Of a stretch of DNA of 64,000 nucleotides, positions 22,701-34,700 are shown one piece after another. Position 1 is the first letter of the stretch. Every line of letters begins with the position of its first letter. The notes beneath the pieces are model-generated. The model was not told where the DNA came from. It did no database searches and saw only the letters and a list, made by a program, of their open reading frames with translations. The translations under genes and the position numbers were made by a program. The stretch comes from Cyclina sinensis (lineage: Eukaryota > Mollusca > Bivalvia > Venerida > Veneridae), in NCBI GenBank assembly GCA_012932295.1, contig JAAONU010000016.1, positions 29,759,290-29,823,289 on the forward strand, read 5' to 3'.

Positions 22701-25700
22701 AGTAGTGGCCAACGTAAACACTAAGTTTGAAGAATCTGGGACCAAAGGTTCTACAGTTATTGATCATAAAACTGTTAACTTTTCATGGTCACTGTCACTT
22801 TGACCATTGATCTGGTGACCTGAAAAACTACTATAGGGGTCATCTACTGGTCATGGCCAACCTACACACTAAGTTTGAGAAGCATGTGGCCAAGAGTTCT
22901 AGAGTTATTGATCGGAAACCATTTTGCTATTCAAGGACACTGTGACCTTGACCTTTTGACCTGGTGACAGTGATAAACTATCGGAAGTCATCTACTGGTC
23001 ATGACCAACCTACAAACTAAGTTTGAACAATCTTGGACCAAGGGTTCTATAGTTATTGATCAGAAACCTTTTTGCTTTTCAAGGTCACCATGACCTTGAC
23101 CTTTGACATAATGGCTGAAAAACTACAGAGGTCATCTACTAGTCCTGACCAACCTACATACCAAGTCTGATAAAGGTGGGTCCAAAGGTTCTCTAGATTT
23201 TGATCAAAAACAAAAGTGTCTACCGACCGACAGACATTTGCAATACAACTTTTGTATATAGGCATCTCCTGTTACTGAGGATCATAAAAATTCGTAAATG
23301 GAATTTGAGTAACTGGTTGCTGAGAAAAAATGCCTAGAGATAAACAGTGCTTCAGGATAAAATAATTTTGTTTTATGTAGCAAAATCAAAGTGCCCATAA
23401 CTCTTTGAAAAATAATCAATCCTTATCATGCTGGTGATTTGGGCATCTTCTCTTAGTGTTGAAGATCCCTATAAAATTTCAATTAATTCTAGCGAGTGGT
23501 TGCTGATAAAAAGCCCAGATATAAATAGTGCAATAGTATAATGTATTCAAAATCAAAGGGCCAATAACTTGGTGAAAAACACTCAATTTGGATCATGTTA
23601 CAATTACCTATTATCTTTCAATTAACTGCACAAGTGGTTGCTCAGAAATAGCCAGGACACAAATTGTCACTTTACATAGCAAATGAAAAGGCTCAACTCT
23701 GAAAAATATATATCCTGAAACTGTAAGAAAAGGTTTATCTTAATTGTAACTCCTCTTGTTACTGAAGCTTCCCAGTTTCAATTAATTCCTGTTAGTAGTT
23801 ACTGAAACAATAGCATGGACACAGATGGTGCTTGTGCAGACAAAAATGTACCATATTAGAAAGGGTTTAAGTAAAACACCAAACTTGCTAGATGGCTTTG
23901 TGTTTCTTTTATATCATTGAGTACCATAGGGAAAGTGCAGGTGTATATTTGTGTGTTACAACCTGTACAACATGAAACCTCTATGGAACATTCAAGTCCT
24001 GTCCTTAGAACATAATTTTTCTGAATGTGACCACATCTTCCAACCAGCATATTTACCTCTCTAGTAGCCAGATGATCACTTAACTGCTCAGCTTTTTCTG
24101 TATCTCCAGCAGCAATGGCATCTTCTATCTGCTTCTCCAGACCAGACTGAGGGGCACCATCTACAGACACACCCTGCTTCAGGTGATCATTGACTCCTAA
24201 GTATCCCCTCCACTTCTTTGAACTTTTCTGAGCTATAACAAAGAGGCATATTATTAATGGAATTTCTTAGTTGGTTTAAATGTCAGAAAGTTTCAGTCTC
24301 TCTAAAACTTTTTTTCAATAGTGTAAACTTGTAAGACTCTTAGGCCACAGATTTTAAAATTAATTTCTCTGACATGAAAGCATCTTGTATCACTTACGAA
24401 AAATCTCAATATATGTTCCATTACATTACACATACAAAATGATCCTGTATTGCTTATTCGTTATCATATTGTTAAATGGATAATGCAATGGACCTAAAGA
24501 TAAACAAATAGAGTACTGGAGAATGTTTAGAACCAAAATATTTTGTCAAGTGATAAAAAGTTAAACAAACCTTTGATCATGTTGTTCTGTGTTCAGTTGT
24601 TTTTCGTTTCCTGAGGGCAGTGGAAGTTGTACATCATGTTCTCTTAGTATGGCTTTGTCATCTTCAGACTGAAACTTATCTGCAACTGTAAGAAAAGGTT
24701 TATCACCCTGTATTGTAACATTATAAATACCAAAACAACTCATTTCATGCTTTTAACTGTCATTATAAAAAGGTAACTGTCTAAGGATACATGAAGAATG
24801 AGAAAGTCAGTTAACCTTTAACCCTCAGCTTAATTTCTAAAATGGACTTGTCCACTCTTCAAATTCGGCAGTACTATTAATCATTTATAGGTGTATCTGG
24901 AATTAGCTGTAACAAGAACTGTCACTGTAAGATGACAATGCCCCCGAAAGAAGTGCTTTGACCTCTGAACTGAGAACCAGTCATTCAGGGGTCAAGGTCA
25001 AATAAATATAGGTCAGTGGAAAGGCCTTATCCAAAGGGGGTTGTGTCCAAGTATGAAGTAATTCCACTTACTAATAAGGAAGTTATGGGCCATGTTAAAT
25101 TTTTTGGACAATTGGATCTTCAAGGTGAAGGTCATAAAGGGGTCAAGATCAAACAAAGGTCAGTGGGAAGGTCTTGTCAAAAGGGGTGTTGTGTTTATGT
25201 ATGAAGAATATCAACTTAATAATTTGGAAGTTATGGCCAAATATTAGTTTTTGGACAACTGGATATTCAGTGGTCAACATGAAATAATTAAAAGTCAGTG
25301 GGAAGGTCTTGTCCAAAGAGGTGTTGTGTCCAAGCATGTAGTAAATCTACTTACTAATAAGGAAGTTATGGGCAATGTTAAAGCTTTTGGACAATTGGAT
25401 CTTTATGGTAAAGGTCATTTAGGGGTCGAAGTCAAACAAATATAGGTCAGTGGGAAGGCCTTGTCCAAAGGGGCGTTGTGTCCGTGTAAGAAGTAAATCC
25501 ACTTACTAATAAAGAAGTTATTGTCAATGTTAAAGTTTGTGGACAACTGGATCTTCAAGATAAAGGTCAATCAGGGGTCAAGGTCAAATAATTATAGGTC
25601 AGTGGAAATGTCTTGTCCAAAGCGGTGTTGTGTCCAAGTATGAAGTAAATCCACTTATCAATAAGAAAGTTATTGCCAATATTAAAGTTTTCGGAGGGAC

Positions 25701-28700
25701 TGACGGACGGAGGGACAGTTCAAAAACTATATGCCTCCCTTCAGGGGCATTAAAATACTTCCTGAATAGTGCAGAGTGCAAACCATGATCAGACTGCAAA
25801 GATGTGCAGCCTGATCAAGGTCTGTACTGGTCACAATGGCAAACACAATAGCTGCCAGCAGGATATAGGTTAACTGATAAAACAAGAGGACCATGATGGC
25901 CCTATATCGCTCACCTGAATATGACTGCTTTTAACAAAGTTGCTATGGACCTGGTTAATTGACCCCAGATGACCCATATTCAAACTTGGCCTAGAAATTA
26001 TTGAAACAATCTTTCTGACAAATTTCAAGGTTATTTGAACTGAAAGCGTAGCCTCTAGAGTGTTAACAAGGTTTTTCCATATTTGGGCTCTGTGACCTAG
26101 TTTTTGACCCCAGATGATCCATATCCAAACCTGAGCTAGAAACCATCAAAACAACCTTTCTGAAAAATTTCCAGAACATTTGGACTGAAAATGTAGCCTC
26201 TAGAGTGTTTACAAAGTTTTTCGATATTTAGGCTCTGTGACCTAGTTTTTTAATCCAGATGACCCATATTCAAAGTTGAGCTGGAAATCATAGAAGCAAC
26301 TTTTCTGACAAATTTTCAGGTTATTTGGAATTAAAATCTTAACTCTAGATTGTTAACAAGGTTTTTCCATATTTGGTCTCTGTGACATAGTTTTTGACCA
26401 AAGATGACCCATATTAGTACTTGAGCTAGAAATCATAAAAACAACCTGTCTGACAAATTTCCAGGATATTTGGACTGAAAATGTAACCTCTGGAGTGTTA
26501 AAATGGTTTTTACATTTTAGGGCTCTGTGACCTTGTTTTTGAGCCCAGATGACCCATATCCTAATCTGGGCTAGAAAACATTGAAACAACCTTTCTGACA
26601 AATTTCAAGGACATTTGGACTGAAAATGTAACCTCTAGAGCATTAACAAGGATTTTCTTCTTTTTGGCCCTGTGTCCTAGTTTTTGACCCCACATAACCC
26701 ATATTCAAAACTGAGCTAGAAATCATTAAAACAATCTTTCTGACAAATTTCAAGGTTATTTGAACTGAAAATGTTAACTCAATGCGTGTTAACACCCTTT
26801 TTCCATATTTGGGGTCTGTGACTTAGTTTTTGACCCCAGATGACCTTTGTTCGAATCTGAGCTAGAAATCATTAAAACATTTTTTCTAACAAATTTCGAG
26901 AATATTTGGACTGAAAAGTAGCTTCTAGAGTGTTAACAAGTTTTTTTTCTATTTTTGGGTTCTGTGACCTAGTTTTTGATTTCAGATGACACATATTCAA
27001 ATTTAACCTAGAAATCATTGAAACAACCTTTCTGACAAATTTCCAGGATATTTGGACTGAAAATGTTACCTCTAGAGTGTTAACAAGGTTTTTCCATATT
27101 TGGGCTCTGTGACATAGTTTTTGACCCTAGATGACCCAATTTTGAACTTGAGCTAAAAATCATCAAAACAACCTTTTTGACTAATTTCCAGGATATTTGG
27201 ACTGAAAATGTAACCTCTAGAGTGTTAACAAGGTATTTCTATTTTTGGGCTCTGTGACCTAGTTTTTGAACCCAGATGACCCATATTCGAACTTGAGCTA
27301 AAAATCATAGAAACAACCTGTCTGACAAATTTCCAGATTATTTGGACTGAAAATGTTACTTCTCCTTCTACAAGAAGATTTTCAAAGTTTTCACTATATA
27401 AGCCTATGTAAAACCAATGACCCCGGGTTGGGGCCAAATTTGACCCCAGGGGTATAATTGGAACAAACTTGGTAGAGGTCCACTAGACAATGCTACATAC
27501 CAAATCTTAAGGCTCAGGGCCTTGTGGTTTCAGACAAGAAGATTTTTTAAGATTTTCCTATATAAGCCTATGTAAAACCAATGACCCCAGGGTGGGGCAA
27601 AATTTGACCCCAGAGGTATAATTTGAACAAACTTGGTAGAAGTCCACTAGACAATGCTACATGCCAAATATCTAAGCTCTATTCCTTACGGTTTCTGACA
27701 AGAAGATTTTTAAAGTTTTTCCTATATAACTCTATGTAAAACAAGTTACCCCTGGGGCGGGGCCATTTTTGACCCAGAGGCCATGATTTGAACAAACTTG
27801 GTAGAGGTCCACTAGATGATGCTTTATAACAAATATCTTAGCTCTATGCCTTACGGTTTCTGACAAGAAGATTTTTAAAGTTTTTCCTATATAACTCTAT
27901 GTAAAACAAGTTACCCCTGGGGCGGGGCCATTTTTGACCCAGAGGCCATGATTTGAACAAACTTGATAGAGGTCCATTAGATGATGCTTTATACCAAATA
28001 TCTAAGCTTTATGCCTTACAGTTTCTGACAAGAAGATTTTTAAAGTTTTTCCTATATAACTCTATGTAAAACAAGTTATCCCTGGGGCGGGGCCATTTTT
28101 GACCCAGAGGCCATGATTTGAACTAACTTGGTAGAGGTCCACTAGATGATGCTTTATACCAAATATCTTAGCTCTATGCCTTACGGTTTCTGACAAGAAG
28201 ATTTTTAAAGTTTTTCCTATATAACTCTATGTAAAACAAGTTACCCCTGGGGCGGGGCCATTTTTGACCCCAGGATCATAATTTGAACAAACTTGGTAGA
28301 GATCCACTAGATGATGCTTTATACCAATATCAAAGCTCCAGGCCTTGTGGTTTCTGACAAGAAGATTTTTAAAGATCCAACTTGTAAAATCTGTTTTTAG
28401 CTCCTGTGACCCAGAAATGCAATGAACCGGAACCATTTGAACAAACTTGGTAGAGCTTCATGCAAGGAACATTCTAGGCAAGTTTCATTAAATTTTGCCC
28501 AATGGTTTCAGAGGAGATGTCGTTTGAATGAATTGTGGACGACGGACGGACGGACGGACGCCGGACAATCAAGGATCCTAAAAGCTCACATGAGCATGCT
28601 CAGGTGAGCTAAAAATGGAAACATCCCTGAAATTACATCTATTTCTTATTTGTATGAATACACTATATACTGAATGAAAAATCAATGATACAAATTATTG

Positions 28701-31700
28701 AATGTATTTCTTATCATTTAAAGTTTCATTTTATGTATATTCATTATTGTATATAAATGAATGACATTTAAACAGTTTGAATATAATCATTGGGGTAGTA
28801 ATTATTGCATGGTACCATTCTGTAGAATTGTCTTCTGAAGATGCTTGATGCGTTTCTCAGTTGACCGCTTTGTAACTTCATCAGTTCGTTTCTTTAGAGC
28901 TTGGAATCTCTGAAGTTTATATACACATTATGATTACTTTCTGATTCTTAGATGCCTACAATCGAGAAGGGGAAAAAAGGGTTATTTCAGCTTGTACTGT
29001 AAATGAAACAGTGTTTATTTTCAGTCTTTATGATAATGTTCTCAATTTAGATACCAATTTTTTAGTCAAACTTTTGCTATTTTAGGTAATATGGCTATAA
29101 TTCTGTGTAGAGCAGTATCTTGACTTCTGTTCACTCATAAACCATTCAAAAGACCAAAATAAAGGTGGACTGCTGCATCAGAATTTTAAATGAAATGTTT
29201 AAAAAGAGAGTTTAGTTTTCTACAGTACTGAAAACCAGTTGAAAACATTCATTTTTTAAATCATACGATAAATATGTTGTTGCAACTTTAATTAAATATC
29301 CTCACTGACTGCTTCCTCAACTCTAATTACAAGGCAGTAAATTACACATAGCTATTCTCACATTATCAGTTTTAATGAAATCAATTGTCAACATTACTTT
29401 ATATTTTTATTGCTGTTTTTGTTATTAACAACCATACATACATTTTAAAGCTTGGATTTAAGTAATAACAAGAGGGCCATGATGGCCCTGAATCGCTCAC
29501 CTGATAGACCATGAAACGATATTGTAGACATAATGAGGAGAGAATTGGTGAAAGAAGGGCATGTGTCCACACTTGCTGATTGGTGAAGTTTTAACTTTAC
29601 ATGAACTGTTTTAATAATTTCCAGTTTACCTCATTTCGTCTAGATGATAAATACATGGAAAATGTTAACATTTCAAAGTCATTAGTCTTTCGATACATTT
29701 TTTTTTTCTTTGTAAGTTAACATGAAACTATTGTATGAAGTACAAATTGAAATATGGATATCTGAAACAGGTGTAATGTTTTCATTTTGGCTGAAGGTAG
29801 TTTCCTTCAGAAATGTACAGTCTAGAAGTGACTTTTGTGTTAGGGTATATGCTATTTTGAGACAGTATTTAAGTTACATAATGGTATGCAGTTAACCTGT
29901 GTTGGTAAATTCTGTACCAGTACAGAATTTGAGAGCACGTTATGACACACAAGATAGGTGATCCACAGACCATGGACTGTACGTACTGAACTCAGCAGTT
30001 GGGAAGACCGAAGCAAACTTTGCAGACTAAGATCAGATGGCTATATAAACTATATATAAAATGAATTGACTATGGGGCGGGGTCAATTTGACCCCGGGGA
30101 TCATGATTTGAGCAAACTTGGTTAAGGTCTACTAGGTCATGCTACATGCAAAATTTCTAAGCTCTAGGCTTTCTGGTTCTGGAGTAGAAGATTTTTTGAA
30201 GTTTTTCCTATATAAACTCTATATAAAATCAACTGACCCCCAGGCGGGGTCAATTTGACCCCGGGGATCATGATTTGAGCAAACTTGGTAGAAGTCTACT
30301 AGTTAATGCTACATGCAAAATATCTAAGCTCCAGGCCTGCAGTTCTGGAGAAGAAGATTTTTGAAGTTTTTCCTATATAAACTATATATAAAATGAATTG
30401 ACTATGGGGCGGGGTCAATTTGACCCCGGGGATCATGATTTAAGCAAACTTGGTAAAGGTCTACTAGGTAATGCTACATGCAAAATATCTAAGCTCCAGG
30501 CTTTGTGGTTCTGGAGAAGAAGATTTTTGAAGTTTTTCCTATATAAACTCTATATAAAATCAATTGACCCCCGGGCGGGGTCAACTTGACCCCGGGGATC
30601 ATGATTTGAGCAAACTTGGTAGAAGTCTACTAGGTAATGCTACATGCAAAATATCTAAGCTCCAGGCTTTGTGGTTCTGGAGAAGAAGATTTTTGAAGTT
30701 TTTCCTATATAAACTCTATATAAAATCAATTGACCCCCGGGGCGGGGTCAATCTGACCCCGGGGATCATGATTTGAGCAAACTTGGTTAAGGTCTACTTG
30801 GTTATGCTACATGCAAAATATCTAAGCTCTAGCCTTTGTGGTTCTGGAGAAGAAGATTTTTGAAGTTTTTCCTATATAAACTCTATATAAAATTAACTGA
30901 CCCCCGGGCGGGATCAACTTGACCCCGGGGATCATGATTTGAGCAAACTTGGTAGAAGTCTACTAGTTAATGCTACATGCAAAATATCTAAGCGCCAGGC
31001 TTTGTGGTTCTGGAGAAGAAGATTTTTGAAGTTTTTCCTATATACATGTAAATTCTAAGTAAAATCTATTTACCCCCGGGGCTGAACCAGTTTGACCCCG
31101 GAAGTCATGATTTGAGCAAACTTGACAGAGGTCCCCTAGATGATGCTTCATACCAAATATGAAAGCTCTGGGCCTTGTTATTTCAGACAAGAAGATTTTT
31201 GAAATTTCCATTTTAAAAACACCTTTTAGGGCCTCACAGCCATATTGTGCATTGGACCGGAACCATTTGAGCAAACTTGGTAAAGGGACATCTAAGGACC
31301 ATTAGTATGAAGTTATTTTAAAATTGGGCCAGGGGTTTAGGAGGAGATGTCATTTAAAGAAAATGTTGACGACGGACGACGGACGGACGACGGACGCCGG
31401 ACACAAGGGTATCCTAATAGCTCACTCTGTCACTGCGTGACAGGTGAGCTAAAAAAAGAAAACAAGAACCGGTTGAACCTGGTGATTCTCCCCTAATAGG
31501 TTTTGGACACAGAATAGTGTGTCCATAAAGTCTTTGCCAAATTCAGCATAAAGATATTATGTTATTGGTAGTTGCTGAAAAAGGTTAAAACTGTTTAAAT
31601 ATGCAATGAAGAATGTGAGACAGTTACCATTTTATTCTTTATTTTTCTATCAACTCAGACAGTGGCAGTCCTATCCAGACAGTGTCATGGTCACTGAAGT

Positions 31701-34700
31701 AGGCTGGTGACAGGTAAACCAGACGTTTTTGATACCTCTTGTAGTTTCAGAGTTATGTCCCGGACATAGTTCAAAGTGTAAAAATGACCAAAGGGCAATA
31801 ACTCAAAAATTAGGCAATGCAGAGCACTGCACTTCTACTCAATAAGATCTATCTACCTACAAAGTTTCTTGTTGATACTTCTTGTAGTTTCAGAGTTATG
31901 TCCCGGACAAGAAAATGCCGATGGACGGACATACGGATGAACAATCTACCTACAAAGTTTCTTGTTGATACCTCTTGTAGTTTCAGAGTTATGTCCCGGA
32001 CAAAGTTCACAGTGTAAAAATGAACAAAGGGCAATAACTAAAAAATTAGGCAATATAGAGTTATGGTTCTAATGCAATGCACTTCTACTCAATAGGATCT
32101 ATCTACCTACAAAGTTTCTTGTTGATACTTCTTGTAGTTTCAGAACTATGTCCCTGACAAGAAAATGTGGACGGACGGACATACGGACGGACAAAGGGGT
32201 GACAAAGAAAGCGTGAATACAACTTAAATCTACTGACTTACTGCTGCAAGCTTTGATCTGTCACTGTTAAGAAAACACTACATATATCCATTTTAACAAT
32301 TCATTTCAGTTTAAGATTTGCAACTAAGTGAAAGTTGAACAATCTGCCAAAGAAAAAGGATGTAATATTTTTTGGTACAGGAATTCCATATCAAAAGATG
32401 GCAATGAGGTTTAAGCATTTGAATAATACATAGAAGAACTACAACATGTTGATTATAGTCAGTGGTGAAAATAATATTTCTCGAGTTCTTTCCCTTGTCA
32501 ATGATAGTACTACTTGATATACAGGGTTCATTTTAGGTCACAATCAATCATAAAACACCATCCCCACACTGTGCTGGCCCCCTGTGCTTTTAACCAATGA
32601 CAAACTTCCTTTTTCAGCTAAAGATTTTGTATCTAACTGTTTCATTCATTACAGGTCAAAACTGATCTAAATATAACTATGCTGAAGAAACTGAGCAGTT
32701 CATGCAGTTTTAATAAATGGTAATGATATTAACAGGAAAAGGCATTTATTTTCTTTGTCTCTACTGTTTTGTATATATACCGGTATAAAAAAAAAAATGA
32801 AAAGGAAAAAAGAAATAAAAGTATGCTCTATGACATCACATCTTAAGCTATCACGGTCAAATTAATATTAATAATATGAAGTCCTAAGACCCTTCAGTAG
32901 GACAAATAAACATTTTCAGCCTCTATAATAAGATCTTTCATTAAATGTTTTTTTACAGAGTGTTTATATTGTTTGAAATTACTTTTAGATTTGATGTTTT
33001 CAGGGAGAGCATTCCAATCCTTAATTCCATTATAGCAAAACGTTTGTGAAAAAAAAGAACAATTTTTGGGGAGTACAAAATTGAATGCACTAGTTCTAGT
33101 GTTATACAATCTTTTATCTTTACGCGGAGGATATTGCCAATCAAAAAATGGTAACCGAACAAATCGGTAACACGATAAATCTGTAACATGATTTTATATA
33201 GTGAAAAAAAACGGAGAAATCGGTAACAATAGAAATATGGTTGGTAAAAGTTTATAGTTGAGATAGTGATAGAGTAGGTGTCAACAGATGTTATAGTTAT
33301 TGAAATATTGAATATTGAAACCTTAAGTGTTGCGGTATATTGTAAAATATTTATTTATTTTAAATGTGTTTATATTTTAATATGTTGCTGTTATTAGATT
33401 ATAAACTGATTTAAATTAAAGATCAAGCCGTAATTACCAGGGCTCTCGCGAGGGAGCGATTTGGGCGAAGTCGTCGCTTCGCTGTCTCAAATTTCGCCTT
33501 ACGTGAAGATCAAAGCGAAAATCAAGTCGCCTTATCAAATTTAGTTGCCCTTGGAAAACATAGATAAGAGTCAATGGAGTCATAAAATGTGGCAGTTTTT
33601 TACGATACACAGTTTTTTTTTACAATACACATATACAATCGCTTGCCAGCCACTCATTAGGGAATCCCCGTAAAACTCCGCCTCTCGCTATTTCCTGACT
33701 TATAGCCATGTGTGACTTACAGAGCGAATACTCTGCCCATGTTATTTATATCTTTTCAACCAGAACATTCGATACCGACACTTAGGCGAAATAAACCAAT
33801 TAGCATTTAGCTTTTTAAAAAAGCACTATTGAGTAATGAATAATAATGAGTTTCCTGTCGGATATTTTTAGCTGATTTCAGTGTTTATAAATTACCACTA
33901 ATTGATCACTATTTGATTGCGATGTTTCGACAATTAAGGGGGTACCCTCTGAGCAATGACGGCGATTAAACTGTGTAGGTATGTATATTGTATCACGAGA
34001 CGAAAAAGGTGCAATCTACCAGGCTTTCTGTGAAAAACAAGTCAGCAATGAAAGGTTGATCGTCGGAAGTGTTACAGTACATTTTAATCGTCGATCATTG
34101 TTTTCCAAAAGGTCTGCGTATCAATAGTTGATATTAGTTTCATTATGTTTCTGAATACTGGTTGATAAAAGGGATCAATTATTAAAGCAGGGCTCTTGCT
34201 AGACTCAGAATTTTGAGAGAAGTCACTTCGCCCTGGGTTGAAGGTTAGGGAGAAGTGGACAGACTTCAGAGCGAAGTGGATATTGTTTCGTTACTCTTTG
34301 TTCCGGACGATTATGCTTATGTAATAATAAATTTCCCTTTAATAATTGATCCCTTTTATCAACCAGTATTCAGAAACATAATGAAACTAATATCAACTAT
34401 TGATACGCAGACCTTTTGGAAAACAATGATCGACGATTAAAATACTGTAACACTTCCGACGATCAACCTTTCATTGCCGACATGTTTTTCACAGAAAACC
34501 TGGTAGATTGCACCTTTTTCGTCTCGTGATACAATATACATACCTACACAGTTTAATCGCCGTCATTGCTCAGAGGGTACCTGATCTTAATCAAGCCTAT
34601 AATTGCCGAAACATCGCAATCAAATAGTGGTAATTTATAAACACTGAAATCTGCTAAAAATATCCGACAGGAAACTCATTATTATTCATTACTCAATAGT

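Noticed and set aside
30398..30776. Repeated 63-70 residue frames (GDHDLSKLG..NATCKISKLQAL)
   Set aside because: They are translations of the family B array, without starts or conservation independent of the repeat.
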